From assembly GCF_009674665.1 (NCBI RefSeq), contig NZ_WKJD01000006.1, forward strand, positions 124,001 to 188,000: DNA of 64,000 bases. Direction: 5' to 3'. Shown here one piece after another: positions 49,777 through 58,331 of this stretch. Both the position numbers and the translations under genes were made by a program. Below the pieces are notes generated by a model. The model did not search any database. It saw only the letters and a list, made by a program, of their open reading frames with translations, and had not been told where the DNA came from. Each line of letters starts with the position of its first letter. Positions within the stretch are counted from its first letter, which is position 1. This DNA comes from Agromyces kandeliae. Lineage in GTDB: Bacteria > Actinomycetota > Actinomycetes > Actinomycetales > Microbacteriaceae.

Positions 49777-51608
49777 GGCCCGGACGCCCCCGCGCCGGGT
49801 CGCGCCGCCGGCTCGGCCGTGCCGGCCTCAGGGGATGCGGGCGCCTGCGAGGGTGCGGGCGCCGGCGGGACCGCGGGCAGCTTCGCCGCGACCGGCGTCG
49901 CCGTGGCCGGCGGCTCGACCGCACCGGTCTCGACCTCCGCGATGCGCCGGTGCACCGACGACACCACGACCGAGCCCTCCCCCACCGCCGAGGCGACGCG
50001 CTTGACCGAACCGCGACGTGCGTCGCCGACGGCGAACACGCCGGGCACGCTCGTCTCGTGCGGGAACGGCTCGCGCTCGAGGGGCCAGTTCGCCCGTTCC
50101 CCCTCGGCGACGACCTCCGGCCCCGTGAGCACGTATCCCCAGCGGTCGCGCAGGATCTCGGGCGGCAGCCACTCGGTGCGCGGCGCCGCGCCGATCAGCA
50201 CGAAGAGCCCGCCGCACTCCACGTCGCGCTCCTCCCCCGTGTCGCGATCCCGCACGCGGATCCGCTCCAGCACGCCGTCGCCGCCCCCGCCGACGACCTG
50301 GGCGCGCGTCCGCACGGCGACGCCCTGCGCGACGAGCTGGTCGATGAGGTACTGCGACATGCTGGCCGCCAGCCCGGTGCCGCGCACGAGGACCGTGACG
50401 GATGCCGCGTACCGGGCCAGGTGCAGCGCCGCCTGTCCGGCGGAGTTGCCGCCGCCGATGATCGTGACGTGTCGTCCCACCATGCCCTGCGCCTCGATCG
50501 CGGAGGCGCCGTAGTAGACGCCGGCGCCCTCGAACGGCTTCAGCTCGTCGACGTCGAGGCGTCGGTACGACACGCCGGTCGCGAGCACGATCGACGAGCA
50601 GCGGATGCAGTCCTCCGGCGCGACGCGCACCCGGAATCCGTCGCCGTCGCGCTCGATCCCGACCGCCTCGCGCGCGTGCGCGAAGCGCGCGCCGAACACC
50701 CATGCCTGCTGGTACGCCCGCTGGGCGAGCTCCGAGCCCGAGATGCCGCGCGAGAAGCCGAGGTAGTTGCGGATCAGGGAGCTCGAGCCGGCCTGCCCTC
50801 CGATCGACTCCCGCTCCACCACGAGGACGTCCAGTCCTTCCGAGGCCGCGTAGACCGCCGCGGCGAGTCCCCCGGGCCCGGCGCCGACCACGACCACGTC
50901 GGCCTCCCCGTCGAGCGTCGTGGTGAGCCCGTAGGCGGCCGCCAGCTCGGCGTTGCCCGGGTCGCGCAGCACCCGGCCGTCGAGGAGCAGCACGACGGGC
51001 ACGTCCGGCACCTCGTCCTCGACGCCGACCGCCGCCAGCCGTTCGCGCGCGGCATCCGAGTCGGGCTCGAGCCACTCGTGCGGAATGCCGCCGCGGGCGA
51101 GGAGGCTCCGAAGCTCGTGCGTGCGCGGCAGTCCGGCCTTCCCGATCACCGCGACCTCCCTGGGCCGCAGTCCGATCGAGCGCTCCCACTCGAGCAGGAA
51201 CTCGGTGATCGTGCGGTGGAAGTACTCGTCGGGCGAGTGCCACGGGCGGATCACGTAGTACTCCAGCTCGGCGGCGGCCATGAGCGAGAGGATCTCCTCG
51301 CGCACGGCGGCATCGCCCCACTGCCCCCACTCGATGAGCCGTCCGCGGCGGACGTCGGGGAACCGGCGTCGGGCGTGGGAGAACACGGTCCGCCCGTCGA
51401 GGTCGCCCGCGCGGTCGGCGAGGATCAGCGCGAGCTGGCCGCCTCCGTCGGCGAGTTCGTCGATGCGGGCGGCGGCCTCCTGCTCGTCGTTCGCGGCGAC
51501 GACGGCGTAGTCGACTCGGTAGCGGCGCTCGAGCTCGGTCACGACGGAGGTGCGCGCGCCGACGTCCCGTGCGACCACGAGGATGACCGGTCGTGCGGCG
51601 CTCGTCAT
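49773..51608 (-). CDS. Receiver/glutaredoxin-like/thioredoxin-reductase-like flavoprotein without CxxC
   Basis: 611 residues. Residues ~6-120 resemble a receiver domain (VILVVARDVGARTSVVTELE, possible phospho-Asp in LALILADRAG). Residues ~148-235 have a glutaredoxin-like fold without Cys (REVAVIGKAGLPRTHELRSL). Residues ~240-540 form a thioredoxin-reductase fold with FAD site VVVVGAGPGGLAAAVYAASE and NADPH site VTIIGGGNSAGQAALHLA. Where TrxR has CxxC the sequence is YYGASAIEAQG. It may be a redox sensor or an electron donor to an unknown partner. A Pro/Ala tail follows. ATG 51608 has GGAGGAG; a -10 TACACT is at 51678-51683. Confidence 0.85.
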   Translation of the reverse strand: MTSAARPVILVVARDVGARTSVVTELERRYRVDYAVVAANDEQEAAARIDELADGGGQLALILADRAGDLDGRTVFSHARRRFPDVRRGRLIEWGQWGDAAVREEILSLMAAAELEYYVIRPWHSPDEYFHRTITEFLLEWERSIGLRPREVAVIGKAGLPRTHELRSLLARGGIPHEWLEPDSDAARERLAAVGVEDEVPDVPVVLLLDGRVLRDPGNAELAAAYGLTTTLDGEADVVVVGAGPGGLAAAVYAASEGLDVLVVERESIGGQAGSSSLIRNYLGFSRGISGSELAQRAYQQAWVFGARFAHAREAVGIERDGDGFRVRVAPEDCIRCSSIVLATGVSYRRLDVDELKPFEGAGVYYGASAIEAQGMVGRHVTIIGGGNSAGQAALHLARYAASVTVLVRGTGLAASMSQYLIDQLVAQGVAVRTRAQVVGGGGDGVLERIRVRDRDTGEERDVECGGLFVLIGAAPRTEWLPPEILRDRWGYVLTGPEVVAEGERANWPLEREPFPHETSVPGVFAVGDARRGSVKRVASAVGEGSVVVSSVHRRIAEVETGAVEPPATATPVAAKLPAVPPAPAPSQAPASPEAGTAEPAARPGAGASGP

Positions 51609-51740
51609 GCGATCTCCTCCCGTCGGCACGCCGGGACCACCCATTCGGGTCGTCGACCGGGTACCGCCGACGCCCGAAGTGTACCCGGGCGCCGCGGCCC
51701 ACGACAGGGCCGTGGGGCCATCGGCGTGGCGCGCGGACGC

Positions 51741-51774
51741 CGGATGCCCCGGGGCGTCGGCCCCGGGGCATCCG
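51741..51774 (-). terminator. Strong hairpin ending the nusA-rbfA operon
   Basis: Perfect 15-bp arms CGGATGCCCCGGGGC / GCCCCGGGGCATCCG around a 4-nt loop, ~80 bp past the rbfA stop. No T-tract. Confidence 0.85.
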
Positions 51775-51851
51775 TCTCGCAGCTCGGCGGCGCCGTGGCC
51801 GCGCGGGGCGGCCGACCGTCGATCGTGATCGCGCAGGCGATCGCGACGCGA

Positions 51852-52319
51852 TCAGCGCGCCGCGGACTCCTCGTCGACCTCGTCCTCGTCCTCGTCGAGG
51901 TCGCGCGGGCTGAGGTACGGGTCCGCGTCGCCGGCGTACTGGGCGCCGGCCGCGAGCGCCGAGGTCTCGGCGTCGCGCTCGCGCGCCTCGCGGAGCAGTT
52001 CCTCGATGTGCTGGGCGTTCTCGGGGATCGCGTCCGCGATGAACTCGAGCGTCGGGGTGAGCCGGGCCGTGATGTTGCGTCCGACCTCGCTGCGCAGCAT
52101 GCCGGTGGCGGCCTTCAGTGCGAGCGCCGAGTCGCGGCGCTCCTCGTCGGTGCCGTACACGGTGTAGAAGATGCTGGCGTGCTGGAGGTCGCCCGTGACA
52201 CGGACGTCGGTGATCGTGACGAACCCGAGGCGCGGGTCGCGGAGGCCCTTGTCGAGGCGACGCGCCACGATCTCCTTGATGCGGTCGGCCAGCTTCCTGG
52301 CCCGCTGCGGATCGGCCAT
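51852..52319 (-). CDS. rbfA: Ribosome-binding factor A
   Basis: 155 residues. The KH-like RbfA core is clear: RARKLADRIKEIVARRLDKG, DPRLGFVTITDVRVTGDLQHA, and LRSEVGRNITARLTPTLEF. It helps mature the 5' end of 16S rRNA in the 30S subunit. A ~45-residue acidic tail (DLDEDEDEVDEES) extends the usual length. It is the last gene of the nusA-ylxR-infB-rbfA cluster, behind a GC hairpin at 52403-52438. Confidence 0.95.
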   Translation of the reverse strand: MADPQRARKLADRIKEIVARRLDKGLRDPRLGFVTITDVRVTGDLQHASIFYTVYGTDEERRDSALALKAATGMLRSEVGRNITARLTPTLEFIADAIPENAQHIEELLREARERDAETSALAAGAQYAGDADPYLSPRDLDEDEDEVDEESAAR

Positions 52320-52402
52320 GATGGCCTGCCTTTCCGTTCCGCTCCGGATGCCGCGACTGCGGCGTCGCCCGGTGCGGTTCCTTCGGTTCTGGTGGAGGGG
52401 TC

Positions 52403-52438
52403 GGGGCCCCGCTCATCGCGTCGACGAACGGGGCCCCG
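52403..52438 (-). terminator. Intercistronic hairpin between infB and rbfA
   Basis: GGGGCCCCG (52403-52411) pairs with CGGGGCCCC (52429-52437), 17-nt loop. It may be a partial terminator, attenuator or mRNA-stability element lowering rbfA expression relative to infB. Confidence 0.5.
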
Positions 52439-52448
52439 CACCGAGGGC

Positions 52449-55244
52449 CTAGGCCCGCGGCTTCTCGCGCATCTCGATGGTCTCGATCTCGTCGCCGACC
52501 TGGATGTCGTTGTACTTGCCGAGGCCGATGCCCGCCTCGAAGTCCGTGCGGACCTCGGTGACGTCGTCCTTGAACCGGCGGAGCGACTCGATCGCGAGGT
52601 TGTCGCCGACCACGACGCCGTCGCGGATGACGCGCGCCTTGGCGTTGCGCGTGATCGTTCCCGACCGCACGATGACACCGGCGATGTTGCCGAACTTCGA
52701 GGAGCGGAACACCTCGCGGATCTCGGCCACACCCGACTGCACCTCTTCGAACTCGGGCTTGAGCATGCCCTTGAGCGAGTTCTCGATGTCGTCGATCGCG
52801 TTGTAGATGACGTTGTAGAAGCGCACGTCGACGCCCTCGCGGGCGGCGCGCTCGCGCGCCTTCACGTCGGGGCGGACGTTGAACCCGATCACGATCGCGT
52901 TGTCGATCGTGGCGAGGTCGATGTCGCTCTCGGTGACGGCACCCACACCGCGGTGGAGGATGCGCAGCTGGACCGAGTCGTCGACGTCGATCTTCATCAG
53001 CGACTCCTCGAGCGCCTCGACGGCACCCGACACGTCGCCCTTGATGATGAGGTTGAGCGCCTCGACCTTGCCCTCTTCCAGCGCACGCGTGAAGTCCTCG
53101 AGCGAGATGCGCTTGCGGGCCTTGGCCAGCTGCGCGTTGCGCTCCGCGGCCTCGCGCTTCTCGGCGATCTGGCGTGCGGTGCGGTCCTCCTCGGTGACGA
53201 GGAAGGTGTCGCCGGCGCGCGGGACGCTCGAGAGGCCCTGGACCTGGACCGGACGCGACGGGGTCGCCGCGGCGACCGAGTCGCCGTTCTCGTCGGTCAT
53301 CGCACGGACGCGGCCGTAGGCCGTTCCCGCGACGATCGCGTCGCCGACCTTCAGCGTGCCCGACTGGATGAGCACGGTCGCCACGGCGCCACGCCCCTTG
53401 TCGAGCTTGGCCTCGATGGCCACGCCTCGCGCGTCCTTGTCGGGGTTGGCGCGCAGGTCGAGACCGGCGTCGGCGGTGAGGAGCACCGCGTCGAGCAGGT
53501 CCTGGATGCCGATGTTCTCGCGTGCCGAGACGTCGACGAACAGGACGTCGCCGCCGTACTCCTCGGCCACGAGCCCGAACTCGGTGAGCTGCTGGCGCAC
53601 CTTGGCCGGGTTGGCGTCGGGCTTGTCGATCTTGTTCACCGCGACCACGATCGGCACGTTCGCCGACTGCGCGTGGTTCAGCGCCTCGACCGTCTGGGGC
53701 ATGATGCCGTCGTCGGCCGCGACCACGAGGATCGCGATGTCGGTCACCTGCGCACCACGGGCACGCATGGCGGTGAACGCCTCGTGACCCGGGGTGTCGA
53801 TGAAGGTGATGGCGCGGTCGATCCCGTCGTGCTCGGTGTGCACCTGGTACGCACCGATGTGCTGGGTGATGCCGCCGGCCTCGCCCGCGACGACGTTCGC
53901 GTTGCGGATGGCGTCGAGCAGTCGCGTCTTACCGTGGTCGACGTGGCCCATGACGGTCACGACCGGCGGACGCGCCTGCAGGTCCTCGTCGGACTCCTCC
54001 GCCTCCTCGGCGTCGAGGTCGATGTCGAAGCCCTCGAGGAGCTCCTTGTCCTCGTCCTCGGGGGAGACGACCTGGATCTTGTAGCCGAGCTCGGCGCCGA
54101 GCACCTCGAAGGTGGCCTCGTCGAGCGACTCCGTCGCCGTCGCCATCTCACCGAGGTGGAACAGCACGGTGACGAGCGAACCGGGGTTCGCGTCGATCTT
54201 GTCTGCGAAGTCGGAGATCGAGGCACCGCGGCGCAGGCGGATGACGGTGTTGCCGTCGCCGCGCGGGACGCTCACGCCGCCGAGCGACGGGGCCTCCCGC
54301 ATCTCGAATTCCTGCCGCTTCGTCCGCTTGGACTTGCGGGCCTTGCTCTTGCCGCCGCCGCGACCGAAGGCACCCGCGGTGCCGCCGCCGGGGCCGCGAC
54401 CACGGCCGCCGCCACCGCCGGGGCGCGGACCGCCGAAGCCGCCACCGGGCGCTCCGCCCGGACGGAAGCCGCCGCCGGCGCCGCCGGGACGCGGACCGCC
54501 GCCACCGCCGCCGCCGGGGCGCTGGAAGCCGCCGGGACGACCGCCGCCGCCACCGCCCGGACGCGGCGCGCCGGGGCGCGGCGAACCGGGACGCGGGGGC
54601 TGGGGCCGCGGGATGTTGCCGGGGGTCGGGCGCTGGCCCATGCCCTGGGAGCTCGAGAACGGGTTGTTGCCCGGACGCGGCTGGCTCGGGCGCTGGCCCA
54701 TGCCCTGAGAGCTCGAGTAGGGGTTGTTGCCCGGACGCGGTGCACCGGGGCGGGGTCCGCCCGGGCGCGGTGCGCTCTGGCCGGGCTTCGGCGCACCCGG
54801 GCGCGCGACGTCGGCCTGCTTCGGCGCACCGGGCTTCGGCGCGGAACCGGGGCGCGGCGCCGACGGCGCAGCAGTCTCGGCGGACGCCGCCGGGGCGGGA
54901 GCCTTCTCGGGCGTCGACTTCTCCGCGGCCGCGGCCGCGGCCCTCTTCTCGGCCTCGGCCTGGCGCTCGGCGACGCTCATGGGAGCGTCGGCCGGCGGCG
55001 CGGCCGCGGGCTTCGGCGCCGGCTTGGGGCCGGGCTTCGCGCCGGCGGGCTTGGGTGCCGCGGCCGGCTTGCTCGCCGCGCCGGCGCCCTCGAGGGCGGC
55101 CCGGAGGCGACGTGCGACGGGGGGTTCGATCGAGGACGACGGGCCCTTGACGTATTCGCCCATCTCCTTCAGCTTCTCGAGCGCGACCTTGCTGTCGACG
55201 CCGAGTTCACTGGCGATCTCGTGTACGCGTGGTTTGGCAGCCAC
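52449..55244 (-). CDS. infB: Translation initiation factor IF-2
   Basis: 931 residues. An IF2_N domain ([20 protein letters not shown]) is followed by ~250 residues of Pro/Gly/Arg/Ala repeats. The GTPase has [28 protein letters not shown] and NKIDK. Domains II-IV end in [14 protein letters not shown]. It places initiator tRNA on the 30S subunit and promotes subunit joining. The start is GTG 55244; its SD (AGGAGAG) is partly inside a leader hairpin (55251-55278). The linker contains a near-perfect 60-bp tandem repeat. Confidence 0.97.
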   Translation of the reverse strand: MAAKPRVHEIASELGVDSKVALEKLKEMGEYVKGPSSSIEPPVARRLRAALEGAGAASKPAAAPKPAGAKPGPKPAPKPAAAPPADAPMSVAERQAEAEKRAAAAAAEKSTPEKAPAPAASAETAAPSAPRPGSAPKPGAPKQADVARPGAPKPGQSAPRPGGPRPGAPRPGNNPYSSSQGMGQRPSQPRPGNNPFSSSQGMGQRPTPGNIPRPQPPRPGSPRPGAPRPGGGGGGRPGGFQRPGGGGGGGPRPGGAGGGFRPGGAPGGGFGGPRPGGGGGRGRGPGGGTAGAFGRGGGKSKARKSKRTKRQEFEMREAPSLGGVSVPRGDGNTVIRLRRGASISDFADKIDANPGSLVTVLFHLGEMATATESLDEATFEVLGAELGYKIQVVSPEDEDKELLEGFDIDLDAEEAEESDEDLQARPPVVTVMGHVDHGKTRLLDAIRNANVVAGEAGGITQHIGAYQVHTEHDGIDRAITFIDTPGHEAFTAMRARGAQVTDIAILVVAADDGIMPQTVEALNHAQSANVPIVVAVNKIDKPDANPAKVRQQLTEFGLVAEEYGGDVLFVDVSARENIGIQDLLDAVLLTADAGLDLRANPDKDARGVAIEAKLDKGRGAVATVLIQSGTLKVGDAIVAGTAYGRVRAMTDENGDSVAAATPSRPVQVQGLSSVPRAGDTFLVTEEDRTARQIAEKREAAERNAQLAKARKRISLEDFTRALEEGKVEALNLIIKGDVSGAVEALEESLMKIDVDDSVQLRILHRGVGAVTESDIDLATIDNAIVIGFNVRPDVKARERAAREGVDVRFYNVIYNAIDDIENSLKGMLKPEFEEVQSGVAEIREVFRSSKFGNIAGVIVRSGTITRNAKARVIRDGVVVGDNLAIESLRRFKDDVTEVRTDFEAGIGLGKYNDIQVGDEIETIEMREKPRA
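54626..54740. repeat. 60-bp tandem repeat in the infB linker
   Basis: Two copies (54626-54680 and 54686-54740) encode the duplicated segment [16 protein letters not shown] and differ at only a few bases. Confidence 0.8.
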
Positions 55245-55250
55245 TTCTCT

Positions 55251-55278
55251 CCTGTTCCGGGTCCGACCCCGGGACAGG
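55251..55278 (-). promoter_or_regulatory. Leader hairpin overlapping the infB ribosome-binding site
   Basis: On the mRNA, CCTGTCCCGGG pairs with CCCGGAACAGG (one mismatch, 6-nt loop). The last three stem bases are the first three of the SD AGGAGAG, 9 nt from the GTG. Confidence 0.5.
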
Positions 55279-55332
55279 GGCGGACCATCAATGGCGGACG
55301 GGTCTCATTTCGAGCCGCTCATGAGTTGTCCA

Positions 55333-55578
55333 TTAGCCGTTCAGCCTGTTCTCTACATCGGAAGTGTCCAGCTCGCCGCTCACGCGAAGCGCGCGCCCGA
55401 AGGCGCGCCGTCGCTGGGCGAGTCGGAAGCACTCGAGCGTCGGATGCAGCCATGCGCCACGCCCGGGGAGCACCGCCGACGTATCGGCGAGGACTCTGGT
55501 GTGCTGGGCGACGACCCTCAGAAGCGAGGACCGCGGGGCGCGCGAACGGCATCCGATGCACGTTCTGACCGGATCCAT
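55333..55578 (-). CDS. ylxR: YlxR (DUF448) family RNA-binding protein
   Basis: 81 residues. The family signature is VRTCIGCRSRAPRSSLLRVV, followed by PGRGAWLHPTLECFRLAQRRRAFGRAL. ATG 55578 has GGAGGTG 5 nt upstream. It lies in its normal place between nusA and infB. YlxR is a small nucleic-acid-binding protein linked to ribosome and RNase P function in other bacteria. Another frame from 55561 is a shadow. Confidence 0.92.
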   Translation of the reverse strand: MDPVRTCIGCRSRAPRSSLLRVVAQHTRVLADTSAVLPGRGAWLHPTLECFRLAQRRRAFGRALRVSGELDTSDVENRLNG

Positions 55579-55632
55579 CTTACACCTCCACGCTGGGCGT
55601 CTTCCGACCGCCGCCCGGGCGGTCGGCGAGCC

Positions 55633-56631
55633 TCACGCCTGGTCGAGGATCGAATCCGGCTGGATGTCGATCTTCGCGCCCGTGAGCTTGGCCGCGAGGC
55701 GGGCGTTCTGGCCCTCCTTGCCGATGGCCAGCGAGAGCTGGTAGTCGGGCACCAGGGCTCGCACGGCACGGGTGCCCTCGTCGATCACGAAGGAGCTCGT
55801 CACCTTCGCCGGCGACAGCGCCGATGCGACGAACGTCGAGAGGTCCTCGTTCCAGTCGACGATGTCGATCTTCTCGCTGCCGAGCTCGGCGGTGACCGCG
55901 CGGACGCGCTGCCCGAGCTCGCCGATGCAGGCGCCCTTCGCGTTGACGCCGGGCTGGTTCGCGCGGACCGCGATCTTCGTCCGGTGTCCGGCCTCGCGCG
56001 CGAGCGAGACGATCTCGACGACGCCGGAGGCGATCTCCGGCACCTCGAGGGCGAAGAGCTTGCGGACGAGGGCGGGATGCGTGCGCGAGACCGTGATCGA
56101 CGGCCCCTTCGCACCCTTGGCGACGCTCGTGACGTAGACGCGGATGCGCTGGCCGTGCGGGTACTCCTCACCGGGCACCTGCTCCTCGGGCGGCAGGATC
56201 GCCTCGACGGTGCCGAGGTCGATGTGCACCATGCGAGGGTTGGGGCCCTGCTGGATGACGCCCGCGACGATGTCGCCCTCGCGCCCGCGGAACTCGCCGA
56301 GGACGGCGTCGTCGGCGATGTCGCGCAGGCGCTGGTTGATGACCTGCTTCGCGGCGAAGGCGGCGATGCGGCCGAAGTCGCTCGGGGAGTCCTCGGCCTC
56401 GCCGACGACGTTCCCCTCCTCGTCGTACTCGGGGACGAAGACCGAGACGTGACCGGTCTTCCGGTCGAGGTGCGCGCGTGCGCCCTTCGGGTTCGCGTGG
56501 CCGTGCTGGCCGGGGTTGGTGTGCTTGAGGTAGGCCATCAGGATCGCCTGCTCGATGATCTGCACCAGTTCGTCGAACGGGATCTCCTTCTCGCGCTCCA
56601 TCATGCGGAGCACGCTGAGGTCGATGTCCAT
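55633..56631 (-). CDS. nusA: Transcription termination/antitermination protein NusA
   Basis: 332 residues: N-terminal RNAP-binding domain (MDIDLSVLRMMEREKEIPFD), S1 domain (~residues 105-180, GREGDIVAGVIQQGPN), then two KH domains (TKIAVRANQPGVNAKGACIG and YQLSLAIGKEGQNARLAAKL). No acidic C-terminal repeats, as usual in Gram-positives. It controls pausing and termination with RNA polymerase. GGAGG is 5 nt from the ATG, and the gene has its own promoter. Confidence 0.96.
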   Translation of the reverse strand: MDIDLSVLRMMEREKEIPFDELVQIIEQAILMAYLKHTNPGQHGHANPKGARAHLDRKTGHVSVFVPEYDEEGNVVGEAEDSPSDFGRIAAFAAKQVINQRLRDIADDAVLGEFRGREGDIVAGVIQQGPNPRMVHIDLGTVEAILPPEEQVPGEEYPHGQRIRVYVTSVAKGAKGPSITVSRTHPALVRKLFALEVPEIASGVVEIVSLAREAGHRTKIAVRANQPGVNAKGACIGELGQRVRAVTAELGSEKIDIVDWNEDLSTFVASALSPAKVTSSFVIDEGTRAVRALVPDYQLSLAIGKEGQNARLAAKLTGAKIDIQPDSILDQA

Positions 56632-56657
56632 TACGGCCTCCTCTATTCAGCTCTCGG

Positions 56658-56693
56658 TCCGCCTCCCCCTCTCGGGCGGAACACTCAAGCGTA
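56658..56693 (-). promoter_or_regulatory. nusA operon promoter with leader hairpin
   Basis: -10 TACGCT at 56688-56693 (minus). A TCCGCC/GGCGGA stem (56658-56680) lies at the very start of the ~50-nt leader. Confidence 0.5.
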
Positions 56694-56792
56694 GCGGATG
56701 ACACGGGCTCCGTCCGAACGCGCCGACGACGTCGTCATCGCCGCGACCACGCCGATCGAACCGGGTTCCCGAGGTTCCCTCGCAGCGACTGC

Positions 56793-56798
56793 CATGCT
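56793..56798 (+). promoter_or_regulatory. -10-like box of the alanine symporter gene
   Basis: CATGCT, 6 nt before the ATG at 56805, with no SD (leaderless pattern, weaker box). Confidence 0.4.
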
Positions 56799-56804
56799 TG
56801 CGGG

Positions 56805-58310
56805 ATGGACGCGCTCAACGACCTCGTGCTCGCTGCGGGCGACACGCTCTGGACCTGGATCGTGCTGCCCGTCGTGGTGCTGCTCGGCCTCTACTTCACG
56901 GTGCGCTCCGGCGTCGTGCAGTTCCGCCTCATCCCCGAGATGTTCCGGACCCTCACGGACAAGACCCCGCGCGACGAGTCGGGCGAGCCGCAGTCGGTCT
57001 CCGCGTTCCAGGCGTTCACGATCTCCGCGGCATCGCGCGTGGGCGTCGGCAACATCGCGGGCGTCGGCACCGCGATCGCGATCGGCGGGCCCGGTGCGAT
57101 CTTCTGGATGTGGCTCATGGCCTTCATCGGCGGCGCGTCGGCCTTCGTGGAGTCGAGCCTCGGCCAGCTGTTCAAGGTGCGCGACAAGGACGGATTCCGC
57201 GGCGGCCCCGCGTACTACATCGAGCGGGGGCTCAAGGCCCGCTGGGCCGGCATCCTCTTCGCGGTCATCCTCATCGTCTGCTTCCCGTTCGCGTTCTCGT
57301 CGCTGCAGGCGAACACGATCAGCGCGTCGCTGACGGGCGCGGTCGCGCCCGACGGCGGCGGCGAGTGGATCGCGTGGGTCGCCGGAGCGGTCCTCGCCGT
57401 GCTCACCGGGCTCGTCGTGTTCGGCGGCGTCCGCCGCATCGCCCACGTCACGCAGGCCGTCGTGCCCGCCATGGCGCTGCTCTACCTGCTCGTCGGGCTC
57501 ATCATCGTCGCGATGAACATCACCCGGCTGCCCGAGGTGTTCGCCTCGATCTTCACGGAGGCGTTCGGCTTCAACGAGGTCGTCGGCGCGACGCTCGGCA
57601 CGATCATCCTCACGGGCGTCAAGCGCGGCATGTTCTCGAACGAGGCGGGCCTCGGCTCGGCCCCGAACGCCGGCGCGAGCGCCGCGGTCACCCACCCGGT
57701 CAAGCAGGGACTCGTGCAGACGCTCGGCGTCTACTTCGACACGTTCCTCGTGTGCACGATCACCGCGTTCATCATCCTCGTCTCGAACCCCGACCTCGCA
57801 GGCGCGGAACGCGGCATCGGCCTCACGCAGGACGCGATGGTCGCCAACCTCGGGCCGTGGGCGAGCATCCTGCTCACGATCGTCGTGTTCCTGCTCGCGT
57901 TCAGCTCGATCCTCGGGAACTACTACTACGGCGAGTCGAACATCGAGTTCATCTCGCCGAAGCCGTGGCTGCTCACGACCTACCGCTCGCTCGTCGTCGT
58001 GGCGATCTTCGTCGGCTCGGTCGCCGCATCCGACCTCGTCTGGAACACCGCCGACGGGGTCATGGGCCTCATGGCGATCGTGAACCTCATCGCCATCGCG
58101 CTGCTCTCGGGCATCGCGTTCCGCCTCCTCCGCGACTACACGAGCCAGCGACGGCACGGGCGCGATCCCGTGTTCACGCGCGACCTGCTCCCGGATGTCT
58201 CCGGCATCGAGTGCTGGGTCGACGAGCGCTCGGTCACCGGCCCGATCGACGTGTCGACCGCGACGCACCAGGCCGACAAGCACCGCGACCACCTGCACCA
58301 CGAGGACTGA
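56805..58310 (+). CDS. Sodium:alanine symporter family protein (AGCS)
   Basis: 501 residues with ~10-11 helices. The AGCS hallmark is ISAASRVGVGNIAGVGTAIAIGGPGAIFWMW, with NTISASLTGA and KRGMFSNEAGLGSAPNAGASA. It imports alanine or glycine with sodium. The C-terminal cytoplasmic tail is His/Asp-rich (THQADKHRDHLHHED), a possible metal or pH sensing feature. It ends in a hairpin shared with the XRE-cupin gene. Confidence 0.92.
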   Translation: MDALNDLVLAAGDTLWTWIVLPVVVLLGLYFTVRSGVVQFRLIPEMFRTLTDKTPRDESGEPQSVSAFQAFTISAASRVGVGNIAGVGTAIAIGGPGAIFWMWLMAFIGGASAFVESSLGQLFKVRDKDGFRGGPAYYIERGLKARWAGILFAVILIVCFPFAFSSLQANTISASLTGAVAPDGGGEWIAWVAGAVLAVLTGLVVFGGVRRIAHVTQAVVPAMALLYLLVGLIIVAMNITRLPEVFASIFTEAFGFNEVVGATLGTIILTGVKRGMFSNEAGLGSAPNAGASAAVTHPVKQGLVQTLGVYFDTFLVCTITAFIILVSNPDLAGAERGIGLTQDAMVANLGPWASILLTIVVFLLAFSSILGNYYYGESNIEFISPKPWLLTTYRSLVVVAIFVGSVAASDLVWNTADGVMGLMAIVNLIAIALLSGIAFRLLRDYTSQRRHGRDPVFTRDLLPDVSGIECWVDERSVTGPIDVSTATHQADKHRDHLHHED

Positions 58311-58331
58311 GCCGCACAGCGGCGCGGCTCA
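58308..58331. terminator. Shared hairpin with both stop codons (symporter / XRE-cupin)
   Basis: Perfect 8-bp arms TGAGCCGC (58308) / GCGGCTCA (58324), 8-nt loop. Both stop codons are the outermost stem bases. Confidence 0.65.

Noticed and set aside
55319..55561. 80-codon minus frame overlapping ylxR
   Set aside because: Lacks the TCIGCR signature, which is in the frame 55333-55578 with a good ribosome-binding site.
49740..55568. 1942-codon open frame on the plus strand
   Set aside because: Antisense to the flavoprotein, rbfA and infB genes. Its Asp/Arg/Leu repeats mirror the infB linker.
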